A DNA stretch of 64,000 nucleotides from Trametes villosa (taxonomy: Eukaryota > Basidiomycota > Agaricomycetes > Polyporales > Polyporaceae). The notes beneath the pieces are model-generated. The model was not told where the DNA came from and ran no database searches. It was given only the letters and a program-made list of their open reading frames with translations. Position numbers and translations under genes: made by a program. Positions within the stretch are counted from its first letter, which is position 1. Each line of letters opens with the position of its first letter. This document shows positions 54,359 through 64,000 of the stretch, piece by piece. The DNA lies in contig PUDQ02000001.1 in NCBI GenBank assembly GCA_002964805.2, forward strand, positions 1 through 64,000. Direction: 5' to 3'.

Positions 54359-56644
54359 TGCTCTTGCATCCTAGAACGTTTCCTACTGAGGGTGATGACT
54401 TCCCTGAGTCGGTAGGCTTCGCGCCATCGACAAAGACGGAAGGACACTGCTGAGAAACCTGCATGAGATACGAGTTGACGTCAGCATGGGCGGAGAGCGC
54501 AAGCTCGCTCTCCGAGGCATTTGCCCAGTTTAAGGCAGGATGTACATGCGCGGGAACATACCGAGCACCTTTCCATGCCTGGAAGGAGCTCAACAGAGAG
54601 CCGCCGGTTTTACCGCGTACGGAGAGCGGTAACGAGTCGGACGCTGTCAATCGTAGCCGAGTAATCTCATCTAGTAGCTCAAGTTCGCGGAACTCACATT
54701 GTAGCGCCATTGATGCCCACCCGCGAATCTTTGACGCGTCCAATGAGTCTAGGATAACGGTGCCCTGCAGCGAGGAGCTGCGAGAGAGGCACACATGTAC
54801 AGACTGGTGGTTCTTGCAATGCTTCAGATGAACCACGTTCACCACACGGGTATGACCCTGGCTGGCGTAGTCAGTCATCGCGAAGTTCGGTAAGACCATG
54901 ACTTGCTCACGGCTCACTGAAACCTTCAGGTCTTCCATCGGCAGTGTGCACTGAACCAATTTCTTGGTACCTGTCAGAGGTATGACGTTCGGTGGTCGAC
55001 CTGGCAATTGGGTAGGACGAGGCGGATCTATCAGCTTTACAAATAGAACATCCAAAACATGGCAGCGACCACGTACAGTGTGAGATTGCCAGTCAACGAC
55101 AATGGCCTCTGCGCCAGTCGTTGCGCACAGTTCAGTAGCTTCATTATATTTCAGAAGAACGGGCATACCTTTACAGAGGCGCAAGGTCCCAGTGTGATGC
55201 TTGGTAAGCGTGGGAGGGAGTGACCACAGTATTTCTTGCATGTTCTGCTCAATGCTGTTGGACGTCCGGACGGGGTCAACGACTTCCTGGTACTGGCGCT
55301 GAGCCTTACGCACGGAAGAAGAATCTTGGGCCTTGCCCCACATATTGACCGATACAAAAGAAACTAGCGGGGTGTTTCACGCGCACGCAAACTCTTCCAA
55401 ACACGCTGCATTGATCGTGTCACGGTGAGCATTGCGCGCAGTGATGATGGATACAGAAGTGAAGCGCGGCTCACTGAGGAGGGTGTCGCCATCACTCGGA
55501 CGACAGATACGGGTCCGGAGGAGCTTGATGTCGTCTACCGTGCAGCATGAATATTGCATGTTTTCCAATGCCTTCTTGAACCGCAGGTCGTCCTGAGACA
55601 TACCTCGTTGGCGCATATTTTGCCGCAAAACGACAACAGTCGTGAATTGATGTCATAGCGCTTTCCCGAGCGCATACTCCTGTTGTCTGGCGGTTAGCCC
55701 TTGAGAGAACATACTCACAGCGTCACTGTAAAGCGACGGAGACTGTCCAGCCGGCGGCAGCTGCGCAAAATCGCCTGCGAGGATCATGCTTTTTCCTCCA
55801 AGTGGTAGCAAGCTCTCTGGGAACGCTCTGAGGAGGTGCTTATGAATCTTTAGCAAATCCGGGCATGATATCATGGATACCTTGTCAAGGAAGACTAGGT
55901 CAACGGGGTTAAGACGACCGTGGATCTTTTCCAGAGCCGTTGATAGAGATTTGGATGACTGCGTGTTGGGCGTGAAGCCTAAGATGGAGTGGTAAGTAGA
56001 CCCTCCGACTAACGCTGCACTACTCCCCGTGGGTCCGAGGACAATGAAATGATGAGACTCACCGCGACGGTCTAGGAACCCCATGATGGCTAACAGCACA
56101 CGGGATTTTTCTGTGCCGCCCATGCCACCGAGATACATGAGAAGCTGGTCCTTTTTGCGGTGGCGTAGAAAGCGAGCCGCTATAGAGAACGCTCGAGTTT
56201 GCTCGTCGTTCAATGTGAAGGAGGTGATTATATCGTGAAGAAGGACGGTGTGGGCATCTTGCAAGGAGCGTGGGATGCGATCGGAGCCGAGGCGTCTGCG
56301 CAACTCCTCCTGGTCTACGATAGCGACTTCGCCGGCATCCTTTCCACCTGAAAGGCCGTTCCATGGTGTGGCTTTCTGGCTACTGCGCATCTCGCTAGCT
56401 GGGGCCTCAATCTCACCACCATTCATACAATCAATCTCGCGCTGTCTTGCATTGGCGACTAGCTTCTTCCACTGCATACTTGACTGCTGAGGGAATTTGA
56501 ACAAGTTGGACTCGCTATGGCTCTTGATGTTCGCTGCCATGTGGGTTGAGCACAGCAGGAGCTTCTTCATGCGCTCCATCTCCAGGAGATTGCGAGCTGT
56601 GCGAGGTCCATCAGGAAAAAGCCAATCCTACGGAGCCCAGCCGG
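54359..56644 (-). pseudogene. Second Helitron-type Pif1 helicase, inactivated
   Basis: A minus-strand frame from about 56644 (DWLFPDGPRTARNLL) to about 54359. It matches the helicase at 43152-46076 motif by motif. Walker A reads GGMGGTEKS with Glu (56109-56111) for the key Gly, Walker B reads VFLDKVSM with Lys (55881-55883) for the catalytic Glu, and premature stops lie at 55653-55655 (a Trp site) and 55377-55379 (an Arg site). Later motifs (NFAMTDYASQGHTR, NHQSVHVCLSRS) are kept. It lacks the protease domain seen in the other copy. It continues upstream in the fragment at 57797-58477 after an inserted block. Confidence 0.82.
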
Positions 56645-57780
56645 CGGCTATGTAGTGGCTGTAGCGCGGTAGCACCTGTAGTGTATGTAAATATACAATA
56701 TAATACAAAAACTCTCTCAAACTCTGCGCCATACTGTACCGCACCCCAATGAATTGTTTCGGACATCTGTGCTTCGTAGTTGAGGCTCAACAGCCGCAGA
56801 CTTTGACAAGAGAACGAGCATTCATTAGGCGCCTGCTTCTCGGAGACAGCCGCGCAGATAAGCGCTCGCAAAAAATGCCACGTCACCCTTCGTCTCCCTA
56901 CTCTCTCTTCGTTCCTTCCCGCGTCCCTCCTGTTTCTCTCCTTCGGCATCCCTCAGACCTCTTGTATCCACTGTGTTCGTGACTTTCTACCTGATTGCTG
57001 CTCTGGTCTATCGTTTTGTGTCATTGCTCCCGGCCTTCTGGTTCTTCCTGCACTCTGTTCAAGCTCTTTCTCTTGGCGTCCTCAGGCGACTGACTTTGGC
57101 TGGCGAGTTATCTCAACTGGGTGCATTCATCTCTCCACCTGTACCCTATGAATCCGGAGATCCCCTGGTGCCTGCACTGAGCTTACCTCCGGCTCATAGA
57201 CTGGGCTTACTCGAGCTTGTCGACTCGTCTTGGTCTCTGTGCATCGCTTGCTCATCCGTCTGGTGCACTGACACTGGGATCTCGGACTGGGAGTTTCACG
57301 GAGGCACCTTGTCCCCTAATAGGTGTGTCTCATCTGTACGCGTCTGAGCATGTACCCGCCTATGCGCTCCCACCCTGGCTCGCCTGCTTCACCTGTGTCG
57401 GCTCCTCTCCTCTGCTGTCTTCTTCGGTATACCCCTGGCTGCCTCGTCTGCGTCATCCTGCACTTTTTTTTTGGCTCGCGCTCGTCTATGTCTGTACTTA
57501 TCTGTGCCTGTGTTCGCCTCTGCATGTGCTCACGCCTTCAGCAGCCTTCTGCCTGTGCCCGCCTCCGGCGCTTGCTCGCTCACCTCGTTTATCCCTCATG
57601 TAGTACGCTATCTTTGTACCTCCCTAATAAATATATCTGTTTCCCTCTACGACGGTGTGCAGTGATGTGTGCAAGCCGAGGAGGCAATAATTACAGCTCT
57701 ATTACGGCGGCTACGGCGCGTTACATGGAGCTACATAGCGACATGGGTGGACATGTAAGTGGGGGATTGTCTACGAGCCT
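56645..57780. other. Inserted block of unknown type
   Basis: About 1.1 kb separating two parts of the RepHel remnant. The plus strand is pyrimidine-rich, with an AATAAA near 57624 and CTATGTAG/CTACATAG words at both edges. It could be a solo LTR or a non-autonomous element, but no matching second copy or clear duplication was found. The open plus-strand frames look non-coding. Confidence 0.35.
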
Positions 57781-57796
57781 ACACTGTCTATGTAGA

Positions 57797-58477
57797 CTAT
57801 GTAGGTCTACATAGGCATCTGGGTTTTTCCTGATGTCCAATAGCAGACTCCTCAGCTAAGTCAAGCAATGTATGCTCAGTATGCTCGTAAGAGTAATCTA
57901 CGTGTTCGTCCGGTATCTCATCATCTTGTGCATGAGAGAAGGGCGGATGTGGAGGCTGAGACCCACTATTGTCCTGCTCTGCTCTCCGATTTGCTGAAAA
58001 ATCATCGCACGCATCGAGACATTCATATAGTAAGTTCATATTTTTCATCACTTGGACGTGCTCTGCGTGGAACTGGGTGCGTTCCAAGGCAGCACTCCAC
58101 GACTCATTCTCTCCACACAGATCCTTCCCGGTTCTCCAACCCCTGGGACGAAATAGCGCAAGCATCGTGCTACAGTACAACTCGTGGTCACCACGATTGG
58201 GACGAGGCAGCGCGCCTCCAACGAAGTTCAGTATGTAGGCCGATCGCTGTGGTCTGATATATACGCCGTGAGTTTTTCTGAGCGGATGATTGGCGACAAA
58301 CCCGTACGCGCGCGGACGAGATCGGGAGCCCATCGCGAACGAGGGCTCCTCGGCCTGGTTGCAGTCGGTACTACTTCCGCTACTGCTGCTATCATCAGAG
58401 TCAGCGTCCATTCGTCTATCTACCTCAGATCGCCTGGTACCTACGAAAGCCTTGTTCTTACCAAGCTTACTGACATA
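57797..58477 (-). pseudogene. Helitron RepHel linker fragment
   Basis: The minus strand contains the segment that precedes the helicase in Helitron RepHel proteins: AYILNFVGGALPRPNRGDHE, YCSTMLALFRPRGWRTGKDL, ENESWSAALE, MKNMNLLYECLDACDDFSA. The 5' side is cut by the MITE at 58478-59141, the 3' side by the block at 56645-57780. With the helicase at 54359-56644 it formed one gene. Confidence 0.7.
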
Positions 58478-59141
58478 AGGCTGGGTCTGAGTCAAGGTGA
58501 CCCACAGGTTGACCCAAGAATAACCCGCAAAATAACCCGTGGGTCATTGACCTATGGATCCGGGTCACCCGCACTGCGGGTCAAGCAAAGTCTGGGTCAG
58601 CCCTTGAGTTTTTCCACAGGTCATGGCGGGTCATGGGTCATCCACAGGTCATGCCAGGTCATACCAAAACAGCATTTGATATGTAAGAAAGTGCATGAAA
58701 TATAACATCAACCATGCTCTATACTATATAAACACTACTGAAATGATAGATTAATTGGTCCATATAAGCTAAACATAGCCACAGAAGCACCCCACAGGCT
58801 GTGACCAGATTCTTGACCATGAGAGCATGAACTGTATAGAGGGTGTTAGAGCTCTTTTACATGGCTTAATTAGAGATGTAATCATGCGAGATGTGCTACA
58901 CATTGGTTCATTATATTTGTAGACATTAGGGTGTTGTTTTTAATGAAGATGACATGTTGACTCATGACATGACCTGTGGGTAAGGATCTTTCCTGACTTG
59001 ACCCACAGTGACCCGGACCTGGACCCGCAGATCCGAGTCTTTCGGTGATCCGACCCGTGCAAGTCAGGGTCAAGCCTCTTAAAATGCCTTGACCCGTGGG
59101 TAAGGATCCGGGTCACCTGTGGGTCGACCCGTGGCCAGCCT
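58478..59141. mobile_element. MITE with TA target duplication
   Basis: 664 bp with AGGCTGG at the left end and CCAGCCT at the right end, flanked by TA on both sides (58476-58477, 59142-59143), as in Tc1/mariner-type elements. The outer 120 bp on each side are full of GGGTCA/TGACCC words in both orientations. Confidence 0.6.
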
Positions 59142-59144
59142 TAG

Positions 59145-59553
59145 GGCTCCAACAAGTGTGCGTGGCGAGGAGCTGGCGAAATGCATCCCCGCTACATGAA
59201 TCTCGATAGATCTGCACACTGTGCGCTTTGGCGGCGGCCAGTAGGGGATGCTGAGGAGCGCACCGCACAAGATCAGAAAGCGAAATGCGGACTGCGACGT
59301 ACTGATGACTAGACGCACACGTTGCCGCAGTGTCCTCCTGAGACGTACAGCGCTCAAAGCACGCGATGAAGTCGAACGACGGGATGAGGCCTGCAACCAC
59401 AGGCAGATTGACGAACTCAGCGCGCGAGATACATAGACGAGAACCTAGAGGTATGTCAGCTGAGTCGGAAACTGTAGACGTGGCACTCATGGGAGGCCCT
59501 GGCGCGTGCTGGAGACGAGCGGGACATGGGGTACGTAGACACTTGAAGGGCAA
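59145..59553 (-). other. Possible upstream part of the RepHel remnant
   Basis: A minus-strand frame of 146 residues (with SRAEFVNLPVVAGLIPSFDFIACFERC) ends at the MITE. Its position suggests that it belonged to the same gene, but the text does not match a RepHel motif I know. Confidence 0.3.
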
Positions 59554-61240
59554 CGGACTATCACAACCATGATGGTGAGTAAGCTGCGTGTACTTTGACG
59601 GAATAGCAATAACTCACGTAGGCTGGACAAGCGTTGAGGAGGCGAAAGCTGAGATGGGGGTGAGGTGGTGAGGTGGCAAGTTGAAGAAGAGATGAAACCG
59701 GGAGAGCCGATCCATCCAGCCACAGTACAAGCAAATACAAACAAACGTACAGCAAAAGTCACGTGAAATGTGTACCCTCTCGTCCCGTTGAACACTCTAT
59801 ATCAAATCCGATTCTAGGTGGAATCGGAATTGGCCCTCTTCTTTTAGCCACGCTCCTCCAGTTCAACTTCAACCGGTATGTGCCATATACTGTTAGAAAG
59901 GCACCTCAAAACTCTACATTATGGGTATTGATGGCTATCAATGACCATCAAGTGTTTATAATGCTCCATTATGAGAGGACAGAAGCCATTTATGAAGCCT
60001 GTACAGTAGTGTATAGCTGATGTGTATTGCTGCAAAGTATATAGGGATATAGCTGCACTACAAGCGGCATGTTCCTTCAAATGATTAGTTAATAGTGCCT
60101 TGTGCGCATAGCAAAAAAGCAGTAAATCACTGTTTACACATTATTCTTATTACTAAGTGGTGTATATCTTCACTTTATAATTCTCTACAAAACAAGGGCT
60201 ACATGTTGTGTTTGCCTTTGTGGGCCTATTTGCTCTAGTTATTGTGCAATGACGGGTTTTCTCTATTTTGAAGCAAGGCTTATGGGCCCTTTTCCACCCA
60301 AAAAATGATTTCCCAGAAGGAAAATTTTGGCCAAGTCCGTTCTATGCTAGTAGAAGTTGCTGGGCTGGGATTTCTACTAGCGCCCGAGGGCCATGGCCGG
60401 ATTTGCTTGAAAAATGGGCGCTTTTTTCAGTATTTTGACCAGGGCTCATTCATTTTGTATTCAAATTACAAGTTTTGTATACTGTTAGGAAGGCATTTGT
60501 TGGAGCTATTCAAGGGTGCTGAGCAATTATGGTATTGTAATACTCAATGCACCGTGTTTAGCAAAATACTGCTTGAAAGTATCTACCGAGAGCCATGGTG
60601 ACCATTGTTTTGCTCATACATGACACATGCTGTTCAAAGCAGAACTGGAGGAGCAGTGGCCGAAAGAAATAGAGCAGGGGTCAATAATGTGATATGTGGC
60701 TAAGGAAGAACATGTACACAGTTGATGGCCACACAGCAGAGCCCCAGTGTCAGATTTTGGCTCCAGGTCTCTGCCGTGCAAAATGACATAAGCTTCAGTT
60801 ATGTTGGCTTCCATTGCAAATCCCTTCATAAATTCCCTCATATCCAGCCTCTGGATAATCCAATTAATATGAATGTCATGTTAGCAGGAACCTACAAGTG
60901 AGTAGAATTCAGTGGTGGGAAAATTGTGGTGGAGTATCTTTAGCACTGTTGATTGATGCTACAAATCCCTATCAGTGCCACAATTCAGCCACATCTAGGT
61001 TCTGAGGCTCATATCTCTGTATAATGTGCACAAACTCTCAGCATATTGTATATCATTGGATGTTTACTAGCTCGTCTTCGTTGTGCAAAACTCTCAGCAT
61101 ATTGTATATCATTGGATGCAGATTTTCAACCCCGCTTCAATGGGATATGCTATATGTTGTACAGTGTGCCAGCTGCACAGTGGTAGCAGGAGGAAGAGGA
61201 AAGAGGAGGGTGGGGAGCTGGCATATTTTTGACATCAGCT
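59554..61240. repeat. Old Helentron-like fragments
   Basis: From about 59800 the family's internal words return in decayed form: the AGTAGAAGTC hairpin near 60348 and the decayed GGCCAC...GCAGAG hairpin near 60720-60790. A 40-bp direct repeat (CAAACTCTCAGCATATTG...) occurs at about 61030 and 61085. No gene. Confidence 0.45.
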
Positions 61241-61758
61241 GACCTTTCTCAGCATTTTTGGAACTGCCACCAGCCTGAGATCACATGCTGGGGTTGGCAC
61301 AGCTCTGGGTGCTGGCACATCCCCTGGCCAATCTGCTGGCACCCTTTTGAGCTTGCACTCATCCTTCTTCCTATCCACCCCTGAGAACCCTGCACTAGCA
61401 TTTGCAGGCACTTTCTCCTGTTCAGTAAGTTAGATTTTGACCTTTCAAGTATTTATTTTAATATGCTTTGCAGAAACAACTGCAGCACCTTTTGAGTCAG
61501 TATACTGCTGCCCCATTAAACTTGGTGTAGCAAGCTTATAGGCATGGCCCGTATAGGCTTACCAATGGCCCATACAAAGGGGAAAAGCTCAAAGAGTGCT
61601 GCAGTGAGTCTGCCTATGGCCCACACTTGGAGCTGCATTTTGCATGCTATCACCCATAAGCCCCATCTGCTTGGCCATATTGCCTGCTGCCTCATCTCAG
61701 GCAGCCACAATGCGGTCACAGAGAACTTACTGGAACTGGCCCATATACATCTACCCAC
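61241..61758 (+). other. No gene supported
   Basis: CTGGCACA-rich text, then a region with two copies of a GCCTATGGCCCA/ACCAATGGCCCA word. The plus frame to 61960 runs into the LTR and is not convincing. Confidence 0.3.
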
Positions 61759-61763
61759 ACCTC

Positions 61764-62690
61764 TGTTGAACTTCCGTGTTTACGGCTGTCCCAGACCGGG
61801 AGTGACAGTGTTAGTGGCCGTGCGTCTACGATATGCCAGCATGGACTTTCCTACTTACCATATACGTACATTCTTTTGTTCTGTACATACTCGGCATCCT
61901 GCCATCCCTACCTATGCTTTTGGTACGTTCTTAGATGCTCCTGACTATTCTAGAGCTTAGTGTTACTCAGCCATGGACATCACATGCTCTCGTCTTACTC
62001 ATTGTCCTACCTTCGCTCAGTCAACATCCTCTGGACGGTCATATGATCTCTTCTCTATGCTTATTCACCGTCCTCCCTCAGTAGTATATAAGGAGGACTC
62101 TGCAGGTGTTACAACGGTACGATCGGATCGGACCCGGACCCTGTTCCCGCCTCGTGTTCCCCTCATGTTTACCTCGTGTTACTGATGTGGATGGACTTCG
62201 TGCGGATACGGTGCAGCTACGTTGAGGCAGTGCCTCATGGTTACCTTATGTACAACACGAGGCTACGCCTCATGTATACGGCCCTGTTACCTACAGACTC
62301 CCCTCCCCTGATACGCGTTGTTACCGCATGGTTTGCATGTATATATGTACCAGTGGAGAGCTGAGGATGTCCCTCAGCTCGACCTAGTTATCTATCACCT
62401 TCGAACCCCTGAACTCGAGGCTCACTCTCTGCTCGTTAGACCCTTGCACCTGAATGTTACCACGACCCCTAGGTGTTGTCTTAACAGCAGGCCTCTGCTC
62501 TTCAGTTGTTCTCTTACAGACTGAAGAGTAAGTCCCTCATTACCTATATATTCCTTACATGTTACTTACTAGTACTTGTAGCCTCTCTTGTGCGGCTTAC
62601 AGGTACAGTACTATGCAATCATAGTTGTTCTCTCACAGACTGAAGACCTCTCTTGTGCGGCTTACAGCCTTCCAAGTTCAAAGTTCATCA
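61764..62690 (+). repeat. Solo LTR with perfect 5-bp duplication
   Basis: TGTTGAAC to GTTCATCA, flanked by ACCTC on both sides (61759-61763 and 62691-62695). It contains a TATATAAGG box near 62084 and a younger solo LTR inside. It belongs to the family at 16187-16763. Confidence 0.8.
62107..62486 (+). repeat. Nested solo LTR, 380 bp
   Basis: TGTTAC to TTAACA, flanked by GCAGG on both sides (62102-62106 and 62487-62491). The uninterrupted site CTCTGCAGGCCTCTG is preserved near 16555 in the related LTR. Confidence 0.85.
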
Positions 62691-62695
62691 ACCTC

Positions 62696-63654
62696 TATTC
62701 CCACACTGTGTTAAAACAAAGTGTTGGAATGCACTGAGCAATGGACAAGCACCATAGATACAATACCTACTTTATTAGGACTTGTTAGATAGTCCGAGCA
62801 CAGCCACCAGCCAGTGCATACCACGCTGGCCTCCTCTCTTTCCTTTCCTCAGTCACTCCTCTTACAGACGGCTGAGGTATGGCATTTATTTGTCTACTGT
62901 ACCTTTCAGATAGCTCACACATGTATATAGTGTGTCTCCCTTACAGGTGCAGATAATAGATCTAAGTTGCTCCTCTTACAGACAGCTGAGCATGTCTCCC
63001 TTACAGATTCCGACACATAGTAACATTCAGATGCAAGGGTCTAGTGAGCAGCAGGTGAGCCTGTTTGGGCCGGGCAGGCTTCAAGTCTAAAACCGGTCAG
63101 AGTTGACAGCTCCGAAGTGTGGAAAAGCGGAGCTCTGAACTCCAAAGTGTGGGAAAGCAGACCTAGGGCTCTGGAGGTCAGACTTGTCAGATGTAGCGGA
63201 GCAGTGACACTACATACTCAAACCTTGTGGAAATTTGAACAGTCGATGTTTGAATAAACATTCTTGACCATAAGTTGTGTGGATATGTGTGAATTCAAAA
63301 AATGTGTAAATAATTCACACACGTGCTTTCAGCCAGATAGTGTCCATAGTTTGACAAGTGGTACAGTGTGGCTAGAGGAGACTTGTATGTGTGTGTGCAT
63401 ACGTGGGCAAGGGGCACAGGCAACTCCCCGCTGAAGAAAAACAAGGCCGAGCCACTGGAAAGCTCCGAGCACGTGATGCACCCACCGCAATCGGTCTCAA
63501 CCGCGTTGTCATGTACTAGGCCAGCACTCACACGCCTGCCTGTTCTGGACCCACCGCAAGACATCTGTGCTGTTAAGATCACACTTGAAGTGGTGTTTGA
63601 GCGCACTCAAAGAGTTATAAATAACAAGTAGATTGTCAAGTCAAGAGTATGAGT
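62696..63654. other. No gene supported; LTR-like direct repeat
   Basis: Two copies of CTCCTCTTACAGAC.GCTGAG with a following GTCTCCCTTACAG word (about 62856 and 62971) resemble the internal repeat of the neighbouring LTR family and may mark an older relative. The rest shows no coding signal. Confidence 0.35.
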
Positions 63655-63941
63655 TGTTACAGGATGAACAAGGAGATCGAAACTGGGGATGAAGGAGAGA
63701 GAGAGAGGGTCCTTGTATGCTGTTGGGGAGAGATCTATGCAGCAGATCCGCAGTAAGGTGCAGCACTGCTGCGGCATGTCTGCAGTCAGTATGAGTCAGG
63801 TCTAGGCTAAGTATAGTACACCAAAGTTGGTATAAGTCATGAGGAGTTGAGACGAGTCATATGGACTAAATATAGAGGCTGAGTCAGGATGAGTCAGATC
63901 AAATCATGTCCGTGTTAGGAACCAAGGATGAGATTGTAACA
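63655..63941 (+). repeat. Candidate short solo LTR
   Basis: Begins TGTTAC and ends GTAACA like the other LTRs here, 287 bp, with a GAGAGAGAGAG run near 63695. Flanking 5-mers (TGAGT and TGTGC) do not match, so the call is weak. Confidence 0.3.
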
Positions 63942-64000
63942 TGTGCGACTTGTGTCGCTGCTGCCATGCTCATGGGTTGTTTGCGCATGAGGCCACCTCA

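Noticed and set aside
63655..63941. Firm call of another solo LTR
   Set aside because: Ends fit, but flanking 5-mers differ and there is no second copy, so it is kept only as a weak candidate.

Overview
The window looks like a piece of a basidiomycete (probably Agaricomycete mushroom) genome. The real genes have short GT-AG introns of about 46-63 bp, there is no bacterial-style operon structure, and most of the DNA is mobile: Ty3/gypsy and Ty1/copia retrotransposons, Helitron helicase remnants, a Helentron-like non-autonomous family, MITEs and solo LTRs. The organism is inferred from sequence style only. No rRNA, tRNA or CRISPR was found.

Layout. 1-1037: a fragment with a ribonuclease H1 N-terminal/viroplasmin-like domain. 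1038-9466: a nearly complete Ty3/gypsy chromovirus read right to left. It has LTRs of 633 and 645 bp, gag, a pol joined by a predicted -1 frameshift pseudoknot, a chromodomain integrase, a Tf1/sushi-type self-priming PBS, and an antisense, intron-containing gene for a Zn2Cys6 protein. Both LTRs carry a roughly 10-bp-phased array of CGGAC motifs that this protein could bind. An 8-bp tandem duplication breaks pol. 10285-11631: a decayed spliced gene. 12191-16068: a coding exon split by a Helentron-like element. 16187-19297: an LTR, an unknown ORF and a gypsy pol remnant. 21630-24865: the only calm gene island, with two tandem paralogues of unknown function and a small coiled-coil gene. 25090-36228: nested Helentron-like copies. 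36238-38460: gene remnants. 39190-42780: a degenerate copia element. 43152-46076: a Helitron-type Pif1 helicase joined to a USP-like protease domain. 46077-49497: a Helentron-like copy that appears identical, in inverse orientation, to 28263-31683. 49499-51000: GC-rich and palindrome-rich DNA. 51200-53896: another Helentron-like fragment. 53938-59553: a second Helitron remnant cut by MITEs and an unknown insert. 59800-64000: repeats and nested solo LTRs.

The most interesting system is the chromovirus. Its LTR U3 arrays sit upstream of both the sense LTR promoter and the antisense gene, whose product has the domain class that reads CGG triplets. This suggests a self-encoded regulatory loop. 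Because the gene is antisense to the genomic RNA, its introns would not be removed during retrotransposition. The second most interesting system is the Helentron-like family: about 2.9-3.4 kb, asymmetric terminal inverted repeats, long internal hairpins, and insertion between A and T without target duplication, shown by two reconstructed empty sites.
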